Assembly: GCA_963210315.1 (NCBI GenBank)
Contig: OY723286.1
Location: 1,860,001 to 1,924,000, forward strand
Source of the DNA: Rhynchopus euleeides
Lineage: Eukaryota; Euglenozoa; Diplonemea; Diplonemida; Diplonemidae
Direction of reading: 5' to 3'
Length of the DNA stretch: 64,000 nt
The number at the start of each line of letters is the position of its first letter. Positions within the stretch are counted from its first letter, which is position 1. The position numbers and the translations under genes are program-made. The notes beneath the pieces are model-generated. The model saw only the letters and a list, made by a program, of their open reading frames with translations, was not told the origin of the DNA and searched no databases. Of the stretch, positions 48,451-58,119 are shown one piece after another.

Positions 48451-49095
48451 ATGCAGATGACGTCGTTCGCAGTGCTTGCGGCCATTGTGGCCGTGTCGTC
48501 TGGGACACAGGTGAAGTGGACCGGGATTGTGAACGACCAGCAGTGGACGACGGCGAACAACTGGTACCCCGCCGTGGTGCCGGGGGCGAACGACGACGTG
48601 ACGATCGACGACGCGGAGGCGAAGGACGCCACGGTGGTGCTGGTGCAGCCGACCAGCATCGGGTCGCTGACGATGGGGAACCTGGCGGCAAACTCGGCGC
48701 GCCTGCGCGTGCTGGCGAACCTGACTGTGGCACGCACCTTGACGGTGCAGGGGAACGGGCACCTGGAGATCAACAGCGGGGCGGCACAGGTGGCGTGCCC
48801 GAAGGTGTCCGTCAAGGGTGAGTTGGCCTTCCTGGCTGGCGGGATCGCAGGGGCGTATCAGGTGGACGGGTACGCCAACTTCGGGACGCAGGCGGCGAAG
48901 GTGTTCGACGGGGCGGCCGTCACGGTCAACTCGACGCGCCAGGTGGCTGCCTCCGGCTCCCTCCAGTTCAAGCAGGGCTCTGTCGTCACCGCCAATACGG
49001 GTGTCGTTGCCGAGGGCAGCAACTTCCAGTGCATCGTCATGGACTCGAGCACCGGCAACGCCTTCCAGGCTCGTGGCTTCGCCTGGAAGCAGTGA
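48451..49095 (+). CDS. Secreted beta-solenoid-like protein, copy B
   Basis: Same 214-residue protein as 22516-23160: signal peptide, KWTG opening, VPGANDDVTI motif and Val/Ala/Gly-rich strand repeats. Probably an extracellular structural or adhesive protein; no enzyme motif seen. Confidence 0.78.
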   Translation: MQMTSFAVLAAIVAVSSGTQVKWTGIVNDQQWTTANNWYPAVVPGANDDVTIDDAEAKDATVVLVQPTSIGSLTMGNLAANSARLRVLANLTVARTLTVQGNGHLEINSGAAQVACPKVSVKGELAFLAGGIAGAYQVDGYANFGTQAAKVFDGAAVTVNSTRQVAASGSLQFKQGSVVTANTGVVAEGSNFQCIVMDSSTGNAFQARGFAWKQ

Positions 49096-50361
49096 GCTGT
49101 CTGTTGTCTGGCTTCTGAGGTGTGAGGCGAGTCGCCGTGTGGGTGCCTGTAGTTCGGGTGCAGCAGAGCGAATGCAATGCCCTGTGTTGCGGCACTGCCG
49201 CACGGTGTTGTTTTTATGTTTTGAATATTCGTTTGTTTGTTGATGCCTTTCGCGTCACTTCATTTCCCTGCCTTTCCTCCTCGTGCTCAATTCTGAGGCA
49301 GCAGCAACGACACAGCCAGACAAGCACACCGCGCGCCTGGACAGTTCGGCGGGATGCAGGCTTCCCTGCACCAGCCTCTTGCGTCTTGCCGTGACGGTGC
49401 TGCCGTTGTCTGCTTTTGTTTTCGATTCTTCTCTTTCGCATCCACAGAGGGAGCCATGTGGCGATACTGATCGTGCCGCATGCCTTCTGCCGCCCAACGC
49501 TGTGCCTTTCCCGTTCCTATGTCGGGACACGGGAGGGCCTGAAGAGGTCATGGTGATGATGATGAATATGATGAGACCAAGGAAGGCAGGCTCACCCCAC
49601 CTCCCTCCTGTTGCCCAATTGCTGGATTCTGTGTCTTGGTATTTGCGGTTGTGGGACAGCAACGCCTTCGATGTGTTATATACACCACCAGGTGCAGCAT
49701 TATCGTATGACGCCACACACACAAGACAAGACAAGCGAAGACAACACTGCAGGAGCCAGGCACCCTCACCTCGGACGAAGGAAGGCCAGCACACCCACAC
49801 CTCCCTCCGTTGCCCCGGAGATCTGGCACTTGCTTGTCATGAGGTTGCAGCTGTGTGTGTGTGTTGCTGCTGAGTTGAGTTGAGTTGAGTTGGAGATATT
49901 GCAAGGGGTGTCCTAGAGTCACGGCTTGTGTCCGAATGATCGGTCTTGTCGTACTTACACACGTCCGAGACAGCGGTGTGCTGGCATCTGGATGCATGCA
50001 GCACTGTGCCTTGAGGCGCCACCCCTCCATCGCTCTGCCCCTGCTGCACCGACCCGCAGTCCCTGTGCGGGAGGCAGTTGAACTGGTCGGGGAGATAGGC
50101 TGCACTCCAAACACATGCACCGGATGGAGTGCCTGGAATCAACCAGCTTCGCAATCGCCACACGTCGATGCGGGGTCAATGGACTGGGCTAGACACTAGA
50201 CGCTGGATGCTCGTCTGCCCTGCAGGGTGTGTGTCAGGGCGTGTACACACTGTTCCACTCCTGTTCCTGTTCATTGTCGTGTTCACCCACCAACACACCA
50301 AACACAACACCATACGCACACAGTTCACCGCACCGCACCCACAACACAACACACACCAACG
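49096..50361. other. Spacer across the B/C junction, before DJ-1 gene of copy C
   Basis: Matches 23161-24426 throughout, so the A/B and B/C junctions have the same sequence. Palindrome 49188-49202, hairpins 49978-50004 and 50053-50071. No gene or mobile-element trace recognised. Confidence 0.5.
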
Positions 50362-51148
50362 ATGGGGAAGTCTGTCCTGCTTGTGGTGTCGCAGCACACG
50401 GAGATGCCGGCCACGGCGGCGCAGAAGAAGGAGGGAGTGGTGCCGACGGCGACCGGGTGGTACCTGCCGGAGGTGGCGCACCCCTACGCCGTGTTCAAGG
50501 CTGCTGGGTACGACGTGGTGTTTGTCAGCCCGAAGGGCGGGGATGCGGGGTGCGACGTGTCGAGCCTCGAGGTATGCACGGCTGTGCCGCACTGATGTTG
50601 TAACTCCCGCACCGCCACACGCAGGGCTTCGCTGGGGACGCCGAGTCGCAGAAGTTCAAGGAGCAGCACATGAAGGAGGGGAAGTCCCTGGCCACCGTGT
50701 CACTCGCAGAGCTGCCGAAGCCTGCCGCAAAAAAAAAAAAAAAAAGTACGACGCCATCTTCTACGCGGGCGGGCACGGGGTGATGTGGGACTTCCCCGAC
50801 TGTGAGGCGCAGAACAAGGCGGCAACTGCGATCTACGAGAAGGGAGGTGTTGTGGCCGCCGTGTGCCACGGCCCTGCTGCGCTCGTCAACGTGAAGCTGT
50901 CGTCCGGGGAGTACCTGGTTGCCGGGAAGTTTGTGGGCGGGTTCACCAACACCGAGGAGGACGCTGTGGCGAAGTCGGAGGTGATGCCCTTCATGCTGGA
51001 GACGACGCTGAAGGAGCGCGGGGCGAAGTTTGTCTCGGTCAAGGACTGGGGCGAGCTGTCCGTCGTGGATGGGCGTCTGGTGACGGGGCAGAACCCAGGG
51101 TCTGCGACTGCGACCGCCAAGGACGTTGTGTCGGTGCTCAGCAAGTGA
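50362..51148 (+). CDS. DJ-1/PfpI family protein, copy C
   Basis: Exons 50362-50571 and 50625-51148, intron 50572-50624. Identical in layout to copies A and B: AVCHGP nucleophile elbow, Glu37, A17 run at 50729-50745 with the same one-base frame break. Cytosolic Hsp31-like protein by homology. Confidence 0.82.
50572..50624 (+). other. Spliceosomal intron in DJ-1 gene, copy C
   Basis: 53 bases, GTATGC to CACGCAG, identical to copies A and B. Confidence 0.8.
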
Positions 51149-51719
51149 TGCTGTCCGTGCCTCAAGTGATCAGGTTGCCGGTGGAAACCGTCTGTCTGTG
51201 TGTTTCGATACAAACACGCCACGGCTCGACGTGGTGTGCCCAATTCTCTTGTAATCTTGGGTCCAACACCCACGGTGTGGGTGTCTAGCTCGGGTGCACG
51301 CTGTCTTGAACCACCTTCCCCTGTTCATGACGCGCATGACGTGCAGGGTTTGTTTCGCCTCCTTGCCCTTCATCTGTTCTCTTCCGCATCAGCAAGAGAG
51401 CCAGCTCCTTTTCGTACTTCCCCGACGGCTGGCCAGGCGCCGGCCACCCAGACACTGTGTGACGTCAGTCCGTGTTCTCGCGATCGGACTCCATGTCCGA
51501 ACCGCGTCAGGCGGAGAAACCATCTGTCACAGCAACAGTGTGCCTCATTCGACCCCCCATAGCAGCCCCACCCTTGTGATGTGGACAAGAGCGATGCACG
51601 CATCTGTTGTGAGCATTGTGGTGGGACCACACCCGCTGGACCACTGCTCAACTGCACACACCGACACCACACCACCCACATGATAGTGATTGCATTACAA
51701 CCTTGACACGACCGACATA
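51149..51719. other. Spacer between DJ-1 and repeat gene, copy C
   Basis: Matches 1679-2249. Inverted repeats at 51215-51238 and 51266-51284. No gene recognised. Confidence 0.5.
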
Positions 51720-53291
51720 ATGCTGAACATTATCGCGGCTGCGATTCTGGTAGCCACAGCAGGTGGTGCGGTGGCGCAAAAGTCGTGCACTCTCGAGTGT
51801 GGCACTATCGTGGCTGACGGCTGGACTGGCAAGGGCGAGTCCTACAACGACTGCAACGACTGCTTCTGCAACAACGGTGTTGTGAGCTGCAGCCGTAAGG
51901 CATGCCAGACGAAGTCGTGCCCTGAGAAGAAGACGTGCACTCTCGAGTGTGGCACTATCGTGGCTGACGGCTGGACTGGCAAGGGTGAGTCTTACAACGA
52001 CTGCAACGACTGCTTCTGCAACAACGGTGTTGTGGGCTGCACCCGCAAGGCCTGCGAGACGACGTCGTGCCCTGAGAAGAAGACGTGCACTCTCGAGTGT
52101 GGCACTATCGTGGCTGACGGCTGGACCGGCAAGGGCGAGTCCTACAACGACTGCAACGACTGCTTCTGCAACAACGGTGTTGTGAGCTGCAGCCGTAAGG
52201 CATGCCAGACGAAGTCGTGCCCTGAGAAGAAGACGTGCACTCTCGAGTGTGGCACTATCGTGGCTGACGGCTGGACTGGCAAGGGTGAGTCTTACAACGA
52301 CTGCAACGACTGCTTCTGCAACAACGGTGTTGTGGGCTGCACCCGCAAGGCATGCGAGACGACGTCGTGCCCTGAGAAGAAGACCTGCACTCTCGAGTGC
52401 GGCACTATCGTGGCTGACGGCTGGACTGGCAAGGGCGAGTCCTACAACGACTGCAACGACTGCTTCTGCAACAACGGTGTTGTGGGCTGCACCCGCAAGG
52501 CCTGCGAGACGACGTCGTGCCCCGCGAAGAAGACCTGCACTCTCGAGTGTGGCACTATCGTGGCTGACGGTTGGACTGGCAAGGGCGAGTCCTACAACGA
52601 CTGCAACGACTGCTTCTGCAACAACGGTGTTGTGGGCTGCACCCGCAAGGCATGCGAGACGACGTCGTGCCCTGAGAAGAAGACGTGCACTCTCGAGTGC
52701 GGCACTATCGTGGCTGACGGCTGGACCGGAAAGGGCGAGTCCTACAACGACTGCAACGACTGCTTCTGCAACAACGGTGTTGTGGGTTGCACCCGCAAGG
52801 CCTGCGAGACGACGTCGTGCCCCGCGAAGAAGACCTGCACTCTCGAGTGTGGCACTATCGTGGCTGACGGCTGGACTGGCAAGGGCGAGTCCTACAACGA
52901 CTGCAACGACTGCTTCTGCAACAACGGTGTTGTGGGCTGCACCCGTAAGGCCTGCGAGACGACGTCGTGCCCTGAGAAGAAGACCTGCACTCTCGAGTGC
53001 GGCACTATCGTGGCTGACGGCTGGACCGGAAAGGGCGAGTCTTACAACGACTGCAACGACTGCTTCTGCAACAACGGTGTTGTGGGCTGCACCCGCAAGG
53101 CCTGCGAGACGACTTCGTGCCCCGCGAAGAAGACCTGCACTCTCGAGTGTGGCACTATCGTGGCTGACGGCTGGACCGGCAAGGGCGAGAGGGACAACCA
53201 CTGCAACACGTGCAGGTGTTCCAACGGCGCCCTTGCCTGCACCCTGATGGCGTGTGCCCCGAACAGCTGCCCTGCCCCTGGGGTCCTCTGA
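51720..53291 (+). CDS. Secreted Cys-rich protein with 10 pacifastin-like repeats (copy C)
   Basis: 523 residues: the same signal peptide and 10 units of 50 residues (80 Cys), the shortest allele in the window. It keeps the first two units and the diverged last unit of the other copies and lacks the unit-7 variant. Unit 3 begins like unit 3 of copy A (CTGGACCGGC) but ends like unit 1 (CATGCCAGAC, giving QTK rather than RTK). Unit 4 carries the GGTGAGTCT marker otherwise private to unit 2. This is the footprint of an unequal exchange or gene conversion between units. The frame is intact. Confidence 0.9.
   Translation: MLNIIAAAILVATAGGAVAQKSCTLECGTIVADGWTGKGESYNDCNDCFCNNGVVSCSRKACQTKSCPEKKTCTLECGTIVADGWTGKGESYNDCNDCFCNNGVVGCTRKACETTSCPEKKTCTLECGTIVADGWTGKGESYNDCNDCFCNNGVVSCSRKACQTKSCPEKKTCTLECGTIVADGWTGKGESYNDCNDCFCNNGVVGCTRKACETTSCPEKKTCTLECGTIVADGWTGKGESYNDCNDCFCNNGVVGCTRKACETTSCPAKKTCTLECGTIVADGWTGKGESYNDCNDCFCNNGVVGCTRKACETTSCPEKKTCTLECGTIVADGWTGKGESYNDCNDCFCNNGVVGCTRKACETTSCPAKKTCTLECGTIVADGWTGKGESYNDCNDCFCNNGVVGCTRKACETTSCPEKKTCTLECGTIVADGWTGKGESYNDCNDCFCNNGVVGCTRKACETTSCPAKKTCTLECGTIVADGWTGKGERDNHCNTCRCSNGALACTLMACAPNSCPAPGVL
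51780..53279 (+). repeat. 150-bp coding minisatellite, 10 units (copy C)
   Basis: Ten uninterrupted 150-bp units. Units 3 (52080-52229) and 4 (52230-52379) are mosaics of units seen separately in copy A. Confidence 0.97.
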
Positions 53292-54652
53292 GTCCGCCGT
53301 TGTTGCATGACGTCGTGCTTCTTCGTGCACACTCGCACCTGCCACCCCAGCCTGTTTCCTGTGTCCTGCTGCTGTGCGCGTGATTCCCTGTGCTGATGCG
53401 AGCCTCCTAGTGCCGTCCTGCAGCAACCCGCATTCCGGGAGGTGCATGGATGGTTCTTTGGAGGCATCGGCATGCGGAGCACGCGATGCTTCCCAACAGG
53501 AACCCGGCCCTCTCTCGACCCCTCTCTCTCTCCCTCTTCCCACTCTCTATGTTGCGGTGTCGCCACCGCGCCCCTCCCCGCTCTATGTGAGGCTCACAGC
53601 CTCGTGGCCTACGGCCTCTTTTTGTGTGCAGCAGCAGCGTGCGGGACTCCCTGCGTCCTCACGCATGCTTTGTCTATCGTCGATCAGCAGTCTCTTTCGC
53701 GTGCGACTGCAGTGTGATTTCCTAGGCATGGTGGGGTGGCTTGCGCATGGGATCTGGCTCAGGCTCAGACCTTCCTCGAGAGCTGCACGTGTTTGTGGCG
53801 CACATACTGGGGCAGTGTTTGAAGCTGCCTCGGGAAGGATGTGGGGTGGAGTGGTTAACAATCCTCCACTCAGTTGCGTTGAGTTTCACAACTGCGGCCA
53901 AGGTCAGACTGTACCCCCAGCTTCCCGCAGCCATCCAACTGTCTTCTTTCTTTTTCTAGTTTCTATTTTCTATTTTCCATCAATTCTACGTTCTGCCTTC
54001 TACATCGCACAGGGTTGCTTCTTTGTTCCTCAAGGTGATTCAGCCAAGGACTGCCAAACGAGTCATACCCTGTTCCTACAGACGGCCCATCTCTGGGCCT
54101 GGTTCCCCACTGCCGCTGACGTGTGTGTCGATCCTATTGTCGACTAGCACGACGTATCGCACAGTGGGTGATTTTTCGCATGCGGGAACGCCAGGGGGCA
54201 AGCAGGGGTGGGCGGGCGCGTGGTTGTGTGGCAGAGGGACGGCATGAGGGCGGGCCGTGCACCTCGGAGGTGTGCGTCCTGCCGCACAACAGCAAGCCGT
54301 GCCGCATCCACACAGCTGCAACCCCTCACAGCATCCTTCACACCCTTGTCCCTGATACCGTATCCCGACGTACCTACCGACATCACTTCCCCACTTCCTC
54401 GAGCTGATGCTGCAGCCTAGCTGCAGCCTCTCCACTCGTGGCTGTCGAGAGGAATTGATGTTCGGATGCCAACACCTGCAGTGCTGCCCCACCCCCAGGC
54501 CTTCCCACCACCTGTGCTTCTGATGATCCCATTTGCGTATTTGTGTGTCCCTCACACCAGACGTCTCGCACCCTTGCATATCACACCACACACCGCACCG
54601 CACTGAACAGATTCTGCACAAGGGTAAGAGCAAGCAACGAAAGACACACGAA
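53292..54652. other. Spacer between repeat gene and guanine deaminase, copy C
   Basis: Matches 4722-6082. Three-hairpin cluster 53554-53616, inverted repeat 54409-54427. No gene recognised. Confidence 0.5.
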
Positions 54653-56539
54653 ATGCTGCAGAGAGGCTGCCTGTTGCTGGGGCTGCTTGCCGCCGGGTGT
54701 GCGGCAGGTGGTCGGGTGACGGTGGAGACGTACCGTGTGAACCTTGTGCAGGCAAAGAGCCTGGACGAGCTGGAGGTGCAGGAGGACCAGCTTGTGGGTG
54801 TTGCACCCAACGGGACCATCATGTTCATCGAGGCTGCGACGGATGCTGCAAAGGTGCAGGAGCTGCAGGCGCAGTACAGGTTTGCGCGTGCCGTGGCGTC
54901 AACGCCGCCCAGCAGGTTCACGTTTGTGATGCCGGGGTTCATCGACACGCACGTGCACGCCCCCCAGTTCTACAACGTCGGGTTGGGGTACGACCTGGAG
55001 CTCCTGCCGTGGCTGCAGAAGTACACGTTCCCGTTGGAGGAGCAGTTCATCGACGCGACAAACGAGAAGGTGGTGCAGGCGTACCGGCGCACTGTGCAGA
55101 AGACACTGAAGCAGGGGACCACGACTGCGGCGTACATGGGGACGATCCACACCCCCGCAACGCTGGTGCTTGCGGAGACGATGATGGAGCTGGGGCAGCG
55201 CGGGCTGGTCGGGAAGGTGAACTCGGACACGCTGATCAACACGACGCTGGACGAGGACACGCGCACCTCTTTTCTGCAGACGGAGCAGTGGATCCTCGAC
55301 ATGATGGCGCTGCGCAAGAGCAGGGGGCAGAGGGGGGCGCTGGTGACGCCGGCCATCACCCCGCGCTTCGCCGTGGGGACCAGCATGGAGCTGATGACGC
55401 TGGTCGGGGGGCTGTCGCGCAAGTACAACCTGCCTGTGCAGACGCACATCGACGAGAGCCGCGGGGAGATCGACCTTGTGGCCGAGATGTTCTCCAACAG
55501 CTCGTCGTACGCAGGCGTGTACAAGGACGCAGGGCTGTTCGACGTCCCCAACACGATCCTGGGGCACTGCATCCACAACACGGACGAGGAGAACGAGCTG
55601 ATCCTCGCGGCGAAGGGTGTCGGGTGTTCGCACTGCCCGCTGTCCAACTACGCCCTCGACTCCGGGATCGCCCCCATCCGCCACTACACCAACATCGGGA
55701 TGACTGTGGGGCTGGGGTCGGACGTGTCGGGCGGCTACACCTCGAGCATGCTGGAGACGATGAGGGGGGCCGTCATCGCCTCCAAGACGAAGTGGTTCCA
55801 GAACAACAGGACGGAGGAGTGGCGCTACTTCCAGCACTACGGGGCCCTGTGGCTCGCCACCCAGGGCGGGGCGAAGCTGGTTGGGCTGGAGAACAGGGTC
55901 GGGAAGCTCGCCCCCGGCTACCAGTTCGACGCGATTGCGGTGGACGTGACGGCCGAGGCGAGCATCATGTCCTTCAGCGTGAACGAGGACGCGGGGAGCT
56001 TCGGCCCTGCCAACACCCTTGCAGACATGTTCGGGAAGTTCTTCTACGAGGGGGACGACCGCAACATGCAGACCATCTGGGTGGACGGGCAGGTGGTGGT
56101 GAGTGGGGGCAACCCGGTGGGCGGGTCCCCGCGCCCGCCCACGACCGGCCAGAACCACGCCATTGTGTTCCGCATTGCGGTGCAGGGTGTGGTGCGTGAT
56201 GACCTGCTCCACGAGCTGGGCTTCTTGGTGCACGGGCTGTCGGACTTGCTCGGCGGGCACGGCGCTCTGTGCGTGCAGGTCTGCAAGGAGACGGTGTCGT
56301 GGCATGGGTTCTGGGGGCAGTCTGTGGAGTGTGGGGCCTGTCTCGAGAAGAAGGGCAAGAAGGATGACGGCCGCCACGCACACGTCCAGTCAGCTGAAGC
56401 TGATGAGGTTGGTCGCCAGGTTCTGACTGTTGAGGTCAACACCGCCCTGCACTCTTCTGATGCGCACCGTATTGCGCGCAACGTGTACCCGCACCTGGTG
56501 CAGCTTGTGCTGCCGTCCGCGACTGCGGAGGTGCTGTAG
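54653..56539 (+). CDS. GDA: Guanine deaminase with signal peptide, copy C
   Basis: Same 628-residue protein as 6083-7969, with all metal-binding segments, the hydrophobic leader, four sequons and the long C-terminal extension. The possible in-frame intron is at 56099-56152. It makes xanthine from guanine, likely in the secretory pathway. Confidence 0.92.
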   Translation: MLQRGCLLLGLLAAGCAAGGRVTVETYRVNLVQAKSLDELEVQEDQLVGVAPNGTIMFIEAATDAAKVQELQAQYRFARAVASTPPSRFTFVMPGFIDTHVHAPQFYNVGLGYDLELLPWLQKYTFPLEEQFIDATNEKVVQAYRRTVQKTLKQGTTTAAYMGTIHTPATLVLAETMMELGQRGLVGKVNSDTLINTTLDEDTRTSFLQTEQWILDMMALRKSRGQRGALVTPAITPRFAVGTSMELMTLVGGLSRKYNLPVQTHIDESRGEIDLVAEMFSNSSSYAGVYKDAGLFDVPNTILGHCIHNTDEENELILAAKGVGCSHCPLSNYALDSGIAPIRHYTNIGMTVGLGSDVSGGYTSSMLETMRGAVIASKTKWFQNNRTEEWRYFQHYGALWLATQGGAKLVGLENRVGKLAPGYQFDAIAVDVTAEASIMSFSVNEDAGSFGPANTLADMFGKFFYEGDDRNMQTIWVDGQVVVSGGNPVGGSPRPPTTGQNHAIVFRIAVQGVVRDDLLHELGFLVHGLSDLLGGHGALCVQVCKETVSWHGFWGQSVECGACLEKKGKKDDGRHAHVQSAEADEVGRQVLTVEVNTALHSSDAHRIARNVYPHLVQLVLPSATAEVL

Positions 56540-58119
56540 ACCAAGCACCTTCGGGTGGGACTGTTCATCTGCCGCACCTTGCCGCAGATGCAAACGAAAA
56601 CAAGCAAAACGTCACGTGATGCGGGTGCCTGTTACATGATGCAGCACGGTTGCCAACATGCGGAATACAAAACGTCAACTCAGATGCTGGCATATTTACT
56701 TTGTCACGCATCTCTCGCCTTTTATGTGCCTCTCCCCTCCCTCCCCTCCCCAAACCTTTCAACATTCTCTACTTGTGCACTACGCTGCACTGCACTGCGC
56801 GTCGTCAAATGCATTGGCAGTGGCAATGGGCGAACATCACAGCACACACACGGGGCTCCCCCTCTCGTGAGGGCAACATGAATAACGAACGGATTTGACG
56901 TGCCCCTGTGTGTGCTGTGTTGCTTGTGCTCTGTGGCTGGTGCCAACTTGCGTTTGAAAATCGTCGTTCTGATTTGATTGCGTGTGGAATGACGACCGAC
57001 CTTCATTCATTGTGTCCAACTGTTTCATGTGGATGTGCTGTTCGCACCGCATGTAGGGTATTTGTTCTTGTTGCCATTGGGGGTCGCCCTATCGTCGCTA
57101 CAACAACAAAGGAAAACGCACCGTTTTCGGCACCGCGGCGAAGACCCCCATGTGGACAGTTCCATTGCCCGTTTTCCTTTTTCCCTTTTCTCTTTTCCCC
57201 TTTCCCTTTTCCATCCCAACTTCCATTCACCCTCACCGCACAGCACGGTGGCTCCCTTGTGGGAGGAGTGTTGGCAAGGCGGAGACTCTCCTTGACCACC
57301 GTGCAGTGCCTGCTTTTCTACTTCACTAATGCATGAATGCACTAATTCACTAATTTCAACCTAAACCACTCGAGGCATCCCGCCCGAGAGGTTGGGCGTG
57401 TGTGGGTGTGCACAATCATCCGGCACACACCATGTAGCGTCATGTTAACTGTTCACAAACCTCTGCTGCAGCAGGTTGCCAGTCACATCGCACCAGCCGT
57501 GCTCTATGCACGGTGCTGCTGTGCCGCTAGCCTGCTGACTGCACTACGAGGTGTTCCCCTGTCTGGTGTGCGCATTGGGAGGAAGGGTGGGTTCCCGTCC
57601 CGCAGGCCAGATGCACAATCTTCACAATACTGTTACCACTTCGCTTTCTTTCTTCCCGGCACAGGGCCACACACAGCAGGAGCAGAGCAGCAGACTTGTT
57701 TGTGTGGCCAACGTCCCTCTGGGTGGCACTGGTGTGTGCCTGCAGCTGCGCTACGTGGCTTGTGGGTCAGGCTGGTGCACCCTGTAGGTGGCAGTGCGCT
57801 TCCTCTTCTGACGCATCCATCGACCATCCGCCTCAGCACGGCATTGCGCTACCTGCAGTGCCGTGGTAGGCGCCGTGCATCCCCCGTAGCATCGGGTCAG
57901 TGCAACACGACTCCTGAAGGCTGTTGTCCCCATGCCTGTTCCCTGCGCTTGTCATTGCTATTGCTGTTGCCACTGCATCAGGATCTCTGCAGCACACCAC
58001 CACCACCACCCCATCCCCCCACAGGGCACTGCCCTGAAAGCAACACACACACGACTTTCCCTCCACACACCCACCCCCCTCCCCCTCTCCCTCTCGCGTG
58101 CCCTGCTCCCTCGGCACAC
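56540..58119. other. Spacer between guanine deaminase and E2-like gene, copy C
   Basis: Matches 7970-9549. Hairpins 56546-56557 and 56566-56590, candidate RNA 57243-57304. No protein gene recognised. Confidence 0.5.
57243..57304 (+). ncRNA. Candidate structured RNA, copy C
   Basis: Same fold as 8673-8734, followed by TTTT at 57314-57317. Confidence 0.35.

Larger units (their letters stand above)
23536..49470 (+). repeat. Tandem block copy B (25,935 bp)
   Basis: Direct tandem copy of 1-23535. It is 2400 bp longer because its Cys-rich repeat gene has 32 instead of 16 units. Outside that array the only difference I found from copies A and C is T at 38639 (G at 12704 and 61274), in the spacer before the LamG gene. 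Simple repeats such as the A17 run and the TGAGT microsatellite have the same length as in copy A, which is unexpected for old duplicates. Confidence 0.95.
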
